NCBI GenBank assembly: GCA_013416455.1
Contig: JACCES010000006.1
Coordinates: 186,001-250,000, forward strand
Origin: Alcaligenaceae bacterium
GTDB taxonomy: Bacteria; Pseudomonadota; Gammaproteobacteria; Burkholderiales; Burkholderiaceae_B
Length of the DNA stretch: 64,000 bases
Direction: 5' to 3'
Below, one piece after another: positions 54,193 to 64,000 of this stretch. The notes under the pieces were generated by a model. It saw only the letters and a list, made by a program, of their open reading frames with translations, was not told the origin of the DNA and searched no databases. The number at the start of each line of letters is the position of its first letter. The stretch's first letter is position 1. The position numbers and the translations under genes were made by a program.

Positions 54193-55638
54193 TTACTTGT
54201 GATTGATGACGATGGTTTTGGCCACCGTGTATTCGCGCAGGGCTTCAAAGCCTTTTTCCCGGCCGTGGCCGCTGCGCTTGAACCCTCCGAAAGGCAGCTC
54301 GATGCCGCCGCCCGCGCCGTAGCCGTTGATATAGACCTGGCCGACCCGCAGCTTCTTGGCCAGACGCATCTGCCTGGCGCCGTTCTCGGACCAGATCCCG
54401 GCAATCAGCCCGAAATCGGTGCCGTTTGCGATGCGGATGGCGTCTTCTTCGTCGTCGAACGGCATGGCGACCAGCACGGGGCCGAACACCTCATCCTGTG
54501 CCAGTTCGTGGGTTTCATCGACCGGGCCGAGCAGGGTGGGCTTGACGTAGAAGCCGGATTCCACCGCGCTGGCGTCCAGCTTGCCTTCGCCTATGATGCT
54601 GATGCCGTCCGCCTGCGCGCGGTCCAGGAAGCCTTTCACGCGCTCGCACTGGACGGCGCTGATCACCGGCCCGCAATCGAGGTCGGCCTCGTGCGAACCG
54701 ACACGTACGGCGTTGACACGCTTGGCCAGGGCGGCGACGAATTCTTCGTAGATGCTGCGCTGTATCAGCACGCGGCTGCCCGCCGAGCAGGTCTGGCCGG
54801 TGTTCTGGATGATGGCGCCGACGATGACGGGCAGCGCTTTCTCAATGTCGGCGTCGTCGAATACGATCTGCGGCGATTTGCCGCCGAGTTCCAGCACGCA
54901 GGGAACATGATTGTCCGCGGCGGCCTTCTGGACCAGGGTCCCGACCTCGGGCGAACCGGTGAACGACAGGAAATCGATATCGTTGTGGGAGGAAAGGGCG
55001 GCGCCGGCTTCTTCGCCCAGGCCGGTGACCAGGTTGAGCACCCCGGCGGGAATGCCCACTTCCTCAGCCAGTTGTGTAAGGCGGATGATGCTCAGGCAGG
55101 CTTCTTCGGCCGGTTTCAGGATGGCGGTGTTGCCCGCGGCCAGCGCGGCGGCAATGGTGCGGCCGAACATCTGGGCGGGATAGTTCCAGGGAATGATGTG
55201 CCCCGCCACGCCGCGGGGTTCGCGGATGATCAGGACCTGATAGCCGTCCAGGAACGGGATCGTCTCGCCATGGAGCTTGTCGGCGGCGCCACCGTAGAAT
55301 TCGAAATAGCGCGCCGTGGCGGCGATGTCGCTGCGGGCCAGCTTCATGGCCTTGCCCGTGTCCAGTGCTTCCAGCTGCGCCAGTTCTTCGGCGTGTTCGG
55401 TGATCTTCAGGCCCAGCCGGGACAGCAGACGGCCCCGGTCCACCGCCGCCGTATTGCCCCAGACACCTTCGAATGCCTGGCGGGCGGCCTTGACCGCCGC
55501 GTCGATGTCTTCCTTGCCGCCGCGGGAGATCCTGCCTATCGGCTCGCCATTGCTGGGCGATACGACGCCGATGGTGTCGCGGTTATGGGATTCCGACCAA
55601 TTGCCGTTGATGTAAATCGTTTTGACGCTTTCTGACAT
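54193..55638 (-). CDS. NAD(P)-dependent aldehyde dehydrogenase
   Basis: A 481-residue enzyme of the ALDH superfamily. The catalytic Cys is in NTGQTCSAGSR and the general base in LELGGKSPQIVF; GFKRSGHGREKG near the C-terminus is typical of betaine/aromatic-type ALDHs. It is the first gene of the catabolic operon, with the promoter in the 251-base gap upstream. Confidence 0.95.
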   Translation of the reverse strand: MSESVKTIYINGNWSESHNRDTIGVVSPSNGEPIGRISRGGKEDIDAAVKAARQAFEGVWGNTAAVDRGRLLSRLGLKITEHAEELAQLEALDTGKAMKLARSDIAATARYFEFYGGAADKLHGETIPFLDGYQVLIIREPRGVAGHIIPWNYPAQMFGRTIAAALAAGNTAILKPAEEACLSIIRLTQLAEEVGIPAGVLNLVTGLGEEAGAALSSHNDIDFLSFTGSPEVGTLVQKAAADNHVPCVLELGGKSPQIVFDDADIEKALPVIVGAIIQNTGQTCSAGSRVLIQRSIYEEFVAALAKRVNAVRVGSHEADLDCGPVISAVQCERVKGFLDRAQADGISIIGEGKLDASAVESGFYVKPTLLGPVDETHELAQDEVFGPVLVAMPFDDEEDAIRIANGTDFGLIAGIWSENGARQMRLAKKLRVGQVYINGYGAGGGIELPFGGFKRSGHGREKGFEALREYTVAKTIVINHK

Positions 55639-55706
55639 GTCGCACCTCAGTATTTGTGAACCACAGCCTGGATTGCCGGAGAGTGTATTGGGCGTAACGC
55701 GGCTGT

Positions 55707-55719
55707 ATCAAATACTGAT
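55707..55719. promoter_or_regulatory. Possible LysR-type binding site upstream of the catabolic operon
   Basis: ATCAAATACTGAT has 4-base inverted arms and fits the T-N11-A pattern with its flank. It lies 69-81 bases before the ALDH start codon, the usual distance for a LysR recognition site. The match is short and could be chance. Confidence 0.3.
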
Positions 55720-55889
55720 TGCTAATAGGCGATTAGGCGAAAGCTATGTTGGGGGAAACCCTGATATTCGGCCAGGGCCAGAAGCCTCGTGGGAAGGAAG
55801 GAGAGGCCGCGCGGATTGGGGCGTGGCTACGGCCAAGCCTGCCTCTGGCCTTGTCCTGGACGACGAAGTTGCGCCGGCGCGTGGCCGAT

Positions 55890-56339
55890 TCATTGCCTGC
55901 CGGTGCTGCCGAAGCCGCCATCGCCGCGGTCGCTGTCGCCGAATTCATCGACGATGTCGAATTCGACCTGCTGCACAGGCACCACCACGAGCTGGGCGAT
56001 GCGTTCCATGGGTTCGAGCATGAAGGGGCGGTCGCCGCGGTTCCAGGCGGATACCATCAGCGGCCCCTGGTAGTCGGAATCGATCAGCCCCACCAGATTG
56101 CCCAACACGATGCCGTGTTTGTGGCCCAGCCCGGAGCGCGGCAGAATGACGGCCGCGTAGGCCTGGTCGGCGATATGGATGGAAAGCCCGGTCGGTATCA
56201 GTTCGGTGGCGCCTGGCGCCAGGCTGAGCGGCGCGTCGATGCAGGCGCGCAGATCCAGGCCGGCGGAGCCCCGCGTGGCATAGGCCGGCAGATAGTCGGT
56301 CATGCGCGGGTCCAGGATCTTCAGGGCGATTCTTCTCAT
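55890..56339 (-). CDS. dut: Deoxyuridine 5'-triphosphate nucleotidohydrolase
   Basis: A 149-residue trimeric dUTPase. The motifs [28 protein letters not shown] and the C-terminal [12 protein letters not shown] are complete. It removes dUTP and supplies dUMP for thymidylate. Its start overlaps the coaBC stop as ATGA, an arrangement conserved with coaBC in many proteobacteria. Confidence 0.97.
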   Translation of the reverse strand: MRRIALKILDPRMTDYLPAYATRGSAGLDLRACIDAPLSLAPGATELIPTGLSIHIADQAYAAVILPRSGLGHKHGIVLGNLVGLIDSDYQGPLMVSAWNRGDRPFMLEPMERIAQLVVVPVQQVEFDIVDEFGDSDRGDGGFGSTGRQ

Positions 56340-57541
56340 TGTGTCGTGTTCGGTAGGCGTTGCGAAATGGCGGCCACCAATGTGCGGGCCGCCTGCAGCT
56401 TGGGCTGCGGGGAAAAGGATGTCTGGCCGCGATCGTCGAACAGCACGAATTCGGTGAAATCGGCGTCCATGGCGTGTTGCGCCAGGTTGCCCACCAGCAG
56501 GGGCACGCCCTTGCGCCGGCGCTTGGCTTCGGCGTATTCGTTCAGGTTTTCCGTTTCAGCCGCGAAGCCCACACACCAGGGGCCGTTCCGCAGCGCGGCC
56601 ACTTCGGCCAGGATGTCGGGGTTGGGGGCGAATTCCAGTTGCGGTGTTGCCCCGGAAGCCGTCTTCTTGAGTTTCTGGTCGCCGGCATTGACCACATGCC
56701 AGTCGGCCACGGCGGCCACCGAGATGAAGATATCGCTGTCGGGGGCGTGCCGCATGACCGCGGCGTGCATCTGCCTGGCGCTTTCCACGTCGACCCGGGT
56801 GACGCCCCAGGGTGTGGGCAGGGCCGTCGGGCCGCTGATCAGGATGACTTCGGCGCCGGCTTCGCGGGCGGCGCGGGCAATGGCGTAGCCCGTCTTGCCG
56901 GAGCTGCGGTTGGTGATGACGCGTATCGGGTCGATGCGTTCCGAGGTGGGGCCGGCCGTCATCAGCACCCGGCGTCCGGCCAGGACCTTGGGCTGGAAGA
57001 AGGCGATCATTTCAGCCAGGATCTGATCGGGTTCGATCATGCGGCCGCCGCCGGTTTCGCCGCAGGCCTGTTCACCTTCGGCCGGGCCCAGGATATGTAT
57101 GCCATCCTGCCGCAACAGGGCCGCATTGCGCTGAGTGGCGGGGTTCAGCCACATTTCCCGGTTCATGGCGGGCGCCACCAGCAGGGGGCTGCCCGCGCGC
57201 GCGACGCACAGGGTCGAGAGCAGGTCGTCGGCCATGCCGTGGGCCAGCTTGGCCATGAAGTCGGTGCTGGCCGGCGCGACCAGGATGGCATCGGCCCCGC
57301 GGCTCAGATTGATGTGCGCCATGTTGTTGGGGACGCGGGCGTCCCAGGGGTCGATATAGACGGGGCGCCCCGACAGCGCCTGCATGGTGACGGGTGTGAT
57401 GAAATGCGTGGCCGCTTCGGTCATGACCACATCGATGGTGGCCCCCTGTTCAGTGGCCCGGCGAATGAATTCGGCAATCTTGTAGCAGGCGATGCCGCCG
57501 GTCAGTCCGAGTACGATCCGTTTGTTGGCAAGTTCCAGCAT
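56336..57541 (-). CDS. coaBC: Bifunctional phosphopantothenoylcysteine decarboxylase / phosphopantothenate-cysteine ligase
   Basis: A 401-residue coenzyme A synthesis enzyme. The N-terminal flavoprotein half has [18 protein letters not shown], the catalytic histidine in [15 protein letters not shown] and the cysteine in [13 protein letters not shown]. The C-terminal ligase half begins [20 protein letters not shown] and has KLKK for CTP. It follows lspA after 12 bases. Confidence 0.97.
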   Translation of the reverse strand: MLELANKRIVLGLTGGIACYKIAEFIRRATEQGATIDVVMTEAATHFITPVTMQALSGRPVYIDPWDARVPNNMAHINLSRGADAILVAPASTDFMAKLAHGMADDLLSTLCVARAGSPLLVAPAMNREMWLNPATQRNAALLRQDGIHILGPAEGEQACGETGGGRMIEPDQILAEMIAFFQPKVLAGRRVLMTAGPTSERIDPIRVITNRSSGKTGYAIARAAREAGAEVILISGPTALPTPWGVTRVDVESARQMHAAVMRHAPDSDIFISVAAVADWHVVNAGDQKLKKTASGATPQLEFAPNPDILAEVAALRNGPWCVGFAAETENLNEYAEAKRRRKGVPLLVGNLAQHAMDADFTEFVLFDDRGQTSFSPQPKLQAARTLVAAISQRLPNTTQ

Positions 57542-57553
57542 GACAGTCTAGGT

Positions 57554-58138
57554 CTAGGGCGTATTGACGTGTCGCCGTTGACGGCGCCAGCGCAGTATTT
57601 CATCGAGAAGCAGCAGAATGGCGCCTATGGTAATGGCGATGTCCGCAACGTTGAACGCAGGAAAGTACCAATCCTGCCAGTAGAACAGCAGAAAATCCAC
57701 TACGTGCCCGTAAAGCAGGCGGTCGATGGCATTGCCCACCGCGCCACCCAGTATGCAGGCCAGCGCGGCGCAGAACACGCCTTCCCGCGGGTGTTTCCAC
57801 AGCAGGCGCGTGATGATTATGGTCGCCACGAGCGCAATCGCGGTGAACAGCCAGCGCTGCCAGCCCTGGCCGTCGGCCAGGAAGCTGAATGCCGCGCCGG
57901 TGTTGTAGAGCAGTGTGAAATCGAAGAAGGGCAGCACCCGCCAGCGCTCGCCGTACTGCAGGCCGGCGTCGAACCAGATCTTGGTGGCCTGGTCGAGCGC
58001 GAGAATGGCAAATGCCAGCAGCAGCCATCCCAGGAAGCGGCCGCGTCCGGGATGGGGGGTGGGGGGCTGTGGCGAGGCATGCCCCGCCTGGCCCGGTTCT
58101 GAAGCGTGTGGCCTGCGCCTGGGCGCGTGGTCAGGCAT
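57554..58138 (-). CDS. lspA: Lipoprotein signal peptidase
   Basis: A 194-residue inner-membrane aspartic peptidase that cleaves lipoprotein signal peptides after lipidation. The catalytic aspartates are in [15 protein letters not shown] and FNVADIAI. It has an unusual polar N-terminal extension of about 30 residues before the first helix ([19 protein letters not shown]). ATG at 58138 overlaps the ileS stop by 8 bases. Confidence 0.96.
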   Translation of the reverse strand: MPDHAPRRRPHASEPGQAGHASPQPPTPHPGRGRFLGWLLLAFAILALDQATKIWFDAGLQYGERWRVLPFFDFTLLYNTGAAFSFLADGQGWQRWLFTAIALVATIIITRLLWKHPREGVFCAALACILGGAVGNAIDRLLYGHVVDFLLFYWQDWYFPAFNVADIAITIGAILLLLDEILRWRRQRRHVNTP

Positions 58139-60974
58139 GTTCGCGGATTTCGCCGTCGCCGAACAGATTGTCCACGCATCGGCCGCAGATCGAAGGATGC
58201 TGGCCGTCGGCGCCCACGTCGGCCCGGTGATGCCAGCAGCGCTCGCATTTCTGGGCGTCGCTGGGCTGGACGTCGATGCGCAGGACGCCGTCGCCGGCGG
58301 CATGCACCGTTGCGCGCGAGACGATCAATACGAAGCGAAGATCGTCGCCCAGCGATTGCAGCAGTTCGAGGTCGCGCCCATGGGCGTGGATGTCGATTTC
58401 CGCCGCCAGCGACGAACCCACTTTGCCGGTGCCGCGCACGTCTTCGATACGGCGCATGGCTTCGGCGCGGATGTCACGGATGCGTTCCCATTTTTCCAGC
58501 AGGGCGGCGGAATCGGCCGCTTCGGGGTAGCGGTGCCAGGTCTCGGTGAAGATGGTGAGAGGATCGGCCGGCGCGCGCAGGTGCTTCCAGGCCTCTTCGG
58601 CCGTGAACGACAGGATGGGGGCAAGCAGCTTGAGCAGCCCGTTGGTGATGTGCCAGAGGGCGGTCTGCGCCGAACGCCGGGCCTTGCTGCCCGCGGCGGT
58701 GGTGTAGAGACGGTCTTTGAGCACGTCGAGATAGAAGGCGCCGAGGTCTTCCGAGCAGAAGACCTGCAGCCGCGATACGGCCGGATGGAATTCGTAGCGT
58801 TCGTACCACGCCTGGACGTCGGCCTGCATGGCGGCGGCCATGGCCAGCGCGTAGCGGTCGATCTCGAACATCTCGTCGAGCGGGACGGCCTGGGTGGCGA
58901 AGTCGAAGTCGCTGACATTGCCCAGCAGGAACTTGAGCGTATTGCGGATGCGACGGTAGCTTTCCACCACCCGTTCGAGAATGGTGTTGGAAATGGACAG
59001 TTCGCCGGAATAGTCGGTGGCCGCCGTCCAGAGGCGCAGGATTTCGGCGCCCAGGGTGTCGGAGACCTTCTGCGGGGCCACGACGTTGCCCACGGACTTG
59101 CTCATCTTGCGGCCCTGGCCGTCCACCACGAAGCCGTGGGTCAGCAGGGCTTTGTAGGGCGCGCGGCCATACAGCATGCAGCCGGTGAGCAGCGATGAGT
59201 GGAACCAGCCGCGGTGCTGGTCGGAACCTTCCAGGTAGAGATCGGCCGGCCAGGCGAGTTCGCCCGCATGCGAGCCTTTCACCTGTTGATCGCGCCCGCC
59301 CAGTACGGTGGCATGGGTGGTGCCGGAATCGAACCAGACGTCCAGGGTGTCGCGATTCTTTTCGTAGTGTTCGGCGTCCGCGCCCAGCAGTTCGGCCGGG
59401 TCGAGCGATTGCCAGGCCTCGATGCCGGCCTGTTCGATGCGCCGGGCGACCTCTTCCATGAGTTCCGGCGTGCGCGGATGCAGATCGCCGGTTTCCTTGT
59501 GCACGAAAAAGGCCATGGGCACACCCCATTGGCGCTGCCGCGAGAGTGTCCAGTCGGGCCGGTTGGCGATCATGGCGTGCAGGCGCGCCTTGCCCCAGGC
59601 GGGGTAGAAGGCGGTGTCCTCGACGCCTTGCAGGGCCATTTCGCGCAGGGTGGCGCCGCCTTCGGAGGGCTGGCGGTCCATGCCCGCGAACCACTGGCTG
59701 GTGGCGCGGTAGATGACCGGCGTTTTGTGCCGCCAGCAATGCATGTAGCTGTGCTTGAGCGTTTCGACCTTGAGCAGTGTGCCGGCCAGGTTGAGCGCCT
59801 CGACGATGAGAGGATTGGCTTTCCAGATCGTGTGGCCGCCGAACAGCGGCAGGCTGTCGGCATAGTGGCCGTCGCCCTTTACCGGGCTGATGATGTCGGC
59901 GTCGGCCATGCCGTGCTCTTTGCACGAAATGAAGTCCTCGACACCGTAGGCGGGAGCCGAGTGGACCACGCCGGTGCCGGAATCCAGCGTGACATACTCG
60001 CCCAGATACACGGGCGACAGGCGCCGGTAGCCTTCGTGGGCGTCGTACAGCGGATGGCGGAACTCGATGCCCGCCAGTGCTTCGCCCGTCGTCACGGCGA
60101 CGACCTGCCCGCTCAGCCCCCATTCGGCCAGACAGGCTTCGACGCGTTCCTTGGCGAGGATCAGCAGAGGCCCGGTGCCGCGCGGCGTGTCCAGGCGCAC
60201 CAGGGCATACTCGAATTCCGGGTGGACGTTCAGCGCCTGGTTGGCGGGGATCGTCCAGGGGGTAGTGGTCCAGATCACGATGGCGCCCGCGTCGGCCTGT
60301 TCCACGCCGAAGGCGGCGGCGACCTTCGCCGCGTCATGGAAGGGGAAGGCGACGTGAATCGAGGGATCGTTGCGGTCGGCGTATTCGACTTCGGCCTCGG
60401 CCAGGGCGGAACCGCAATCGAAGCACCAGTTGACGGGCTTGAGACCGCGGAAGACGAAACCCTTCTGCATGATGCGCGACAAGGCGCGGAGTTCGTCGGC
60501 CTCGTTGCTGTAATTCATGGTCAGGTAGGGCCGATCCCAGTCGCCCAGCACGCCCAGCCGCTTGAATTCGCGGCGCTGGTTGTCGATCTGCTCGTGCGCA
60601 TAGGCGCGCGCTTTCGCCTGCACTTCGGCCACGGGAAGATTCTTGCCGTGCTGCTTCTCGATCTGGATCTCGATGGGCATGCCGTGGCAATCCCAGCCCG
60701 GCACGTAGACGGCGTCGAAGCCCGCCATGTTGCGGCTCTTGACGATGATGTCCTTCAGGATCTTGTTGACGGCGTGGCCGATATGGATGTTGCCGTTTGC
60801 GTACGGCGGGCCGTCGTGCAGAATGAACTTGGGCCTTCCCTGGCTGGCTTCCCTGATGGCTGCGTAGATTCGCTTTTCTTCCCATTCGGCGACCCAGCCG
60901 GGTTCGCGTTTAGCCAGGTTTCCGCGCATGGGGAAGGGGGATTCAGGCAGGTTGAGGCTTTTTCTATAGTCCAT
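58131..60974 (-). CDS. ileS: Isoleucyl-tRNA synthetase
   Basis: A 947-residue class I synthetase. HIGH is present in [14 protein letters not shown] and KMSKS in [10 protein letters not shown]; the editing domain lies between. A C-terminal zinc site has [12 protein letters not shown] and CGRCV. ATG at 60974 ([20 protein letters not shown]) is the family start. It overlaps the end of ribF by 11 bases. Confidence 0.98.
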   Translation of the reverse strand: MDYRKSLNLPESPFPMRGNLAKREPGWVAEWEEKRIYAAIREASQGRPKFILHDGPPYANGNIHIGHAVNKILKDIIVKSRNMAGFDAVYVPGWDCHGMPIEIQIEKQHGKNLPVAEVQAKARAYAHEQIDNQRREFKRLGVLGDWDRPYLTMNYSNEADELRALSRIMQKGFVFRGLKPVNWCFDCGSALAEAEVEYADRNDPSIHVAFPFHDAAKVAAAFGVEQADAGAIVIWTTTPWTIPANQALNVHPEFEYALVRLDTPRGTGPLLILAKERVEACLAEWGLSGQVVAVTTGEALAGIEFRHPLYDAHEGYRRLSPVYLGEYVTLDSGTGVVHSAPAYGVEDFISCKEHGMADADIISPVKGDGHYADSLPLFGGHTIWKANPLIVEALNLAGTLLKVETLKHSYMHCWRHKTPVIYRATSQWFAGMDRQPSEGGATLREMALQGVEDTAFYPAWGKARLHAMIANRPDWTLSRQRQWGVPMAFFVHKETGDLHPRTPELMEEVARRIEQAGIEAWQSLDPAELLGADAEHYEKNRDTLDVWFDSGTTHATVLGGRDQQVKGSHAGELAWPADLYLEGSDQHRGWFHSSLLTGCMLYGRAPYKALLTHGFVVDGQGRKMSKSVGNVVAPQKVSDTLGAEILRLWTAATDYSGELSISNTILERVVESYRRIRNTLKFLLGNVSDFDFATQAVPLDEMFEIDRYALAMAAAMQADVQAWYERYEFHPAVSRLQVFCSEDLGAFYLDVLKDRLYTTAAGSKARRSAQTALWHITNGLLKLLAPILSFTAEEAWKHLRAPADPLTIFTETWHRYPEAADSAALLEKWERIRDIRAEAMRRIEDVRGTGKVGSSLAAEIDIHAHGRDLELLQSLGDDLRFVLIVSRATVHAAGDGVLRIDVQPSDAQKCERCWHHRADVGADGQHPSICGRCVDNLFGDGEIREHA

Positions 60975-61929
60975 GGAAAGCGAAATGATCTCGGGCGCGC
61001 CGCGCGTCGTCGTCGATGGCGGCAATCAAGGTGGGAAGATCCGGAAACTTTTTTTCGTCGCGCAGGAAGCGGATGAATTCGACAGAACTGAGTTTACCGT
61101 AAGCGTTGATGTTGCAGTCCAGCAAATGCGTTTCGAGCACGCGCCGCCCCTGTTGGGTGACGGTGGGGCGTACGCCCAGGCTGGCCACGCCTGGCAGCGG
61201 GGACGGGGCCAGCCCGTGCACGCGCACGACGTAGATGCCGTTGCGCAGTGCGCAATGACTGGGCACATGGTGATTGAGAGTGCGGTAGCCGATCGTGCGG
61301 CCTATTTTCTGCCCATGGCCGACGTGGCCGCTGATGCGGTACTGGTAGCCCAGCAGGCCGCGGGCGTGTTCCAGATCGCCGCGGGACAGGGCCAGGCGCA
61401 GTTCCGAACTGGATATCCTGCGTCCCGAGGCGTCGGGCACATCGGCGATGGCATCGACCTCGAAGCCCTGCTGCCGGCCCATGCTGCGCAGCAAGTCGAC
61501 GTCGCCGCCGCGTTTGTATCCATAGCGGAAGTCCTCGCCCACCAGCAGCCAGCGCGTGTTCAACCCTTCCACCAGCAGGCGGCGGATGAAGTCCTCCGGC
61601 GCCATGCCCGAGAGACGCGCGTCGAAACGCGCCAGCACGACCTGCCGCATGCCGTGCTGGCATAGAAGCTGGATTTTGTCGCGCAGTGTGCTGATCTGGG
61701 CGGGCGCCAGTTCCGGCTTGCCCGCGCGCGCCGCGAAGAAGGCGCGCGGATGCGGATCGAAGGTCATGACGGTGGGCGCCAGCCCATGGCCATCCGCGTG
61801 CGCATGGACACGATCCAGAATGGCCTGATGGCCCAGATGCACGCCGTCGAAATTGCCGATGGTCACGGCGCTGGGGCGCTGCGTGTCATGGCGGGGGAGG
61901 CGTCGGTAGAGGTGGCAACTCGGTTTCAC
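60964..61929 (-). CDS. ribF: Bifunctional riboflavin kinase / FAD synthetase
   Basis: A 321-residue enzyme that turns riboflavin into FMN and FAD. The N-terminal adenylyltransferase half has [16 protein letters not shown] and [14 protein letters not shown]; the C-terminal kinase half has [11 protein letters not shown] and [11 protein letters not shown]. The start is GTG. It opens the ribF-ileS-lspA-coaBC-dut operon and diverges from purN. Confidence 0.96.
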   Translation of the reverse strand: MKPSCHLYRRLPRHDTQRPSAVTIGNFDGVHLGHQAILDRVHAHADGHGLAPTVMTFDPHPRAFFAARAGKPELAPAQISTLRDKIQLLCQHGMRQVVLARFDARLSGMAPEDFIRRLLVEGLNTRWLLVGEDFRYGYKRGGDVDLLRSMGRQQGFEVDAIADVPDASGRRISSSELRLALSRGDLEHARGLLGYQYRISGHVGHGQKIGRTIGYRTLNHHVPSHCALRNGIYVVRVHGLAPSPLPGVASLGVRPTVTQQGRRVLETHLLDCNINAYGKLSSVEFIRFLRDEKKFPDLPTLIAAIDDDARRARDHFAFHGL

Positions 61930-61973
61930 AGGCGGGAGTTTACAATTTTGCGACGTTCAACTCAGGAAATATC

Positions 61974-62666
61974 GTGGCCGACCTCAGAAATGGCATCTGC
62001 CGCCTCGTCGTATTGATCTCCGGGCGAGGCTCCAACATGCAGACCATCGTGAATACCATCGAGCAGCGGATGCTGCCCGCGCAGGTGTGCGCCGTCATCG
62101 CCAATCGCGCCGATGCCGGCGGCCTGGAATGGGCGCGTGAACGCGGTATCCAAACGGATGTGCTGCCGCACCGCGATTATGCGGCGCGTGAAGATTTCGA
62201 TCAGGCGCTGGCGGCCGCGATCGACGAATACGAACCCCATTATGTGCTGCTCGCCGGTTTCATGCGCGTGCTGACGCCGTCGTTCGTCGCCCGCTTCGAA
62301 GGGCGGCTGCTCAACATCCACCCTTCTTTGCTGCCGGCCTTCCCCGGTCTGCATACGCACCAGCAGGCGCTGGCGATCGGGGTACAGTGGCACGGCTGCA
62401 CCGTGCATTTCGTCACTGCGCAGCTCGATCACGGGCCGGTGGTGGCTCAAGGCATCGTGCCTGTGCTTGCCGGCGATGATGCCGATGCCCTTGCCGCCCG
62501 CCTGCTGGCCGTCGAGCACAGGCTGTACGCCGAAGTCGTCGGCTGGCTTGCGGAAGGCCGCGTGTCGCTGGACGACAACCAATGCGTGAGGGTGCGGGAT
62601 GTGGCCACACGCGCATTTCTGCCGGATGGCACGCTGATGAGCGGCCCCGGCAAGGAGCAATCATGA
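61974..62666 (+). CDS. purN: Phosphoribosylglycinamide formyltransferase
   Basis: A 230-residue enzyme of purine synthesis that uses 10-formyl-tetrahydrofolate. It has VVLISGRGSNMQTI at the start, the catalytic NIHPSLLPAFPGLHTHQQAL and LDHGPVVAQ. The start is GTG with AGGAAA upstream. It is only 44 bases from the divergent ribF start. Confidence 0.96.
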   Translation: MADLRNGICRLVVLISGRGSNMQTIVNTIEQRMLPAQVCAVIANRADAGGLEWARERGIQTDVLPHRDYAAREDFDQALAAAIDEYEPHYVLLAGFMRVLTPSFVARFEGRLLNIHPSLLPAFPGLHTHQQALAIGVQWHGCTVHFVTAQLDHGPVVAQGIVPVLAGDDADALAARLLAVEHRLYAEVVGWLAEGRVSLDDNQCVRVRDVATRAFLPDGTLMSGPGKEQS

Positions 62667-64000
62667 ATTCTCAATCATCCCGGCCCACCAGGCGCGCGCC
62701 GTCCCGGGCGGGGAAGCCGGAGTCCCGGCATGAGCGTCCCGCTCGCCCGGGCAATGGCGGCAGGCCCGCCCGCGGCGCGGGTGCCGCGCCGCCCGCCAGG
62801 CCTGCCGAGCGTCCCTACGTTCCGGCCATTGCGCGCATCGAACAGCTGCGTACGGTGCTGGGCGAGATCCTGCAATGGCAGTATCCCGCCGACCAGGTTC
62901 TTTCACGCTGGATGCGGGCCCACCCCAAGCTGGGCGGCCGCGATCGCGCAGAAGTCACCGAAGCCGTCTTCAACGTGCTGCGCCACCTGCGCCGGTATCG
63001 GCGGCTGGCCGAGAGCGGCAGCGGTCCGGCGGCGCGCCGGCTGGCCATTCTCGGCCTGAACGCGACCATGCCGGCCGAATGGCTGGCCCCCGGCCTGGAA
63101 GGGGGCGAAGTCGAGTGGCTGGAGCACGTCCGCCGCATCGACCTGCGGGCCATGCCGCGCGCCGTGCGCGAGAGCCTGCCCGACTGGCTCGACGAGCGGC
63201 TCGCGGCCCTGCCTGACAGTGATGCCCTGGTGGCGGCCCTGAACCAGCCTGCGCCGCTGGACATCCGGGTGAATCCATTGAAGGCGGATCGCGAAAACAT
63301 GCTGGCGAGTTTCGCCGGGGGGCCCGCGGCGCGATATGAGCCGGCCCCCACGCCCTACAGCCCCTGGGGCATCCGTTTCAAGGGGCGTCCGGCGGTCACC
63401 CGCTGGCCGGCATTCGAGAAGGGCGAGATCGAGGTCCAGGACGAAGGCAGCCAGATACTGGTCTCGCTCATGGCGCCGCGCCGGGGCGAGATGATCATCG
63501 ATTTCTGCGCCGGCGCGGGCGGCAAGACGCTGCTGCTGGGCGCTCTCATGCGCTCCACCGGCAGGCTCTATACCTTCGATGTCTCGTCGGCGCGCCTGGC
63601 CCGGGCCAAGCCGCGCTTTGCGCGCAGCGGCCTGTCGAACATTGTGCCGGTGGTGATTGAACCCTCCACCGATCAGCGCGTCAAACGTTTACGGGGCAAG
63701 GCGCAGCGCGTCCTGGTGGATGCGCCGTGCACCGGCCTGGGTACGCTGAGGCGCAATCCCGACCTCAAATGGCGCCAGCATCCGGAAAGTGTGGCTGAAA
63801 TGCTGCGGCTGCAAAAGGCGATACTCGAAGAGGCGTCGGCCTGCGTGGCGGCGGGCGGGCGGCTGGTCTACGCCACGTGCAGCCTGCTGCCGGAAGAAAA
63901 CGAGGGGCAGGTGCAGGCCTTCCTGGAGACGCATCCCGAATTCGAACTGCTGGATGCGGCCGGAATCGCCCGCGAGCGCTGCAAGGCCCTGCAGGCCGAA
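62663..64000 (+). CDS. RsmB/NOP-family 16S rRNA m5C methyltransferase, 3' end cut by window edge
   Basis: 446 codons are visible and the frame runs off the right edge. A basic Arg/Pro/Gly-rich N-terminal tail of about 50 residues is followed by an NusB-like region and a SAM methyltransferase core: IIDFCAGAGGKTLLLGALM, DAPCTGLGTLRRNPDLKW (about 353) and YATCSLLPEENEGQ (about 403). The two cysteines in DAPC and TCS are the catalytic pair of m5C RNA methyltransferases. It overlaps purN by 4 bases. RsmB is likely, but other family members cannot be excluded. Confidence 0.9.
   Translation, partial: MNSQSSRPTRRAPSRAGKPESRHERPARPGNGGRPARGAGAAPPARPAERPYVPAIARIEQLRTVLGEILQWQYPADQVLSRWMRAHPKLGGRDRAEVTEAVFNVLRHLRRYRRLAESGSGPAARRLAILGLNATMPAEWLAPGLEGGEVEWLEHVRRIDLRAMPRAVRESLPDWLDERLAALPDSDALVAALNQPAPLDIRVNPLKADRENMLASFAGGPAARYEPAPTPYSPWGIRFKGRPAVTRWPAFEKGEIEVQDEGSQILVSLMAPRRGEMIIDFCAGAGGKTLLLGALMRSTGRLYTFDVSSARLARAKPRFARSGLSNIVPVVIEPSTDQRVKRLRGKAQRVLVDAPCTGLGTLRRNPDLKWRQHPESVAEMLRLQKAILEEASACVAAGGRLVYATCSLLPEENEGQVQAFLETHPEFELLDAAGIARERCKALQAE

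Noticed and set aside
59199-61076. A 625-codon open frame opposite ileS
   Set aside because: Same antisense effect; the translation has no recognisable fold and ileS is complete on the other strand.

Overview
The window is high-GC bacterial chromosome and reads as a betaproteobacterium of the order Burkholderiales, most likely family Alcaligenaceae (Bordetella / Achromobacter / Pusillimonas relatives). This rests on the Bug-type solute receptor, the DUF3579 gene beside argF, the long-type argG, the exbB-exbD-lpxK-trm112-kdsB-adk run, and the density of TRAP and CoA-transferase catabolic genes. Genes are tightly packed, with many 4-base ATGA overlaps. Both ends are cut inside genes: a reductase at the left edge and an RsmB-type rRNA methyltransferase at the right.

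1-4.1 kb (minus strand): the start of a phthalate-dioxygenase-reductase-like gene follows a Bug receptor gene with a palindromic operator candidate. A cupin gene, a tiny membrane protein and a secreted P1-family (S58) peptidase precede them.

4.3-14.1 kb (minus strand) is the most unusual part. It is a nine-gene respiratory operon: a 56-residue membrane peptide, a CuA subunit II, a B-type-like heme-copper subunit I, heme O synthase, a SCO copper chaperone, a cytochrome b fused to 2x[4Fe-4S] and an MvhD/FlpD-like domain, a membrane-anchored unknown, a second and very divergent heme-copper subunit, and a second cytochrome b fused to [2Fe-2S] and a flavin reductase. Neither heme-copper subunit has the helix-VI tyrosine expected of an oxygen-reducing oxidase. 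A perfect FNR/DNR-type box lies upstream. I infer a low-oxygen or NO-responsive terminal reductase system, possibly a nitric oxide reductase related to sNOR, fed through two paralogous cytochrome b adaptors.

14.5-20.5 kb: an acyl-CoA ligase, a methyltransferase, a two-gene murein-remodelling unit (YcbB-like L,D-transpeptidase plus DUF882 peptidase), a tandem 79-bp hairpin repeat with a covarying third copy, and tRNA-Ala(CGC). 20.7-29.5 kb: convergent argG and argF, DUF3579, an MGMT-type DNA repair gene, a deacetylase / MCGLCG-protein / CobW GTPase cluster, a MotA/MotB-like stator pair, and rpsT with a clear promoter and terminator. 29.8-36.3 kb: murJ, an SDR dehydrogenase, adk, and the envelope operon exbB-exbD-lpxK-trm112-kdsB.

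36.3-46.9 kb: an AT-rich gap with a DnaA-box pair, xseA, sodB, a DUF4395 gene under a double palindromic operator, a DUF192 gene whose signal-peptide codons overlap an intrinsic terminator, a cold-shock gene, clpS-clpA and pqiABC. 47-55.6 kb: a catabolic operon on the minus strand (aldehyde dehydrogenase, TRAP transporter, alcohol dehydrogenase, class III CoA-transferase, CitE-like lyase) followed by a LysR regulator. 55.9-64 kb: housekeeping operon ribF-ileS-lspA-coaBC-dut, diverging from purN and the rRNA methyltransferase.
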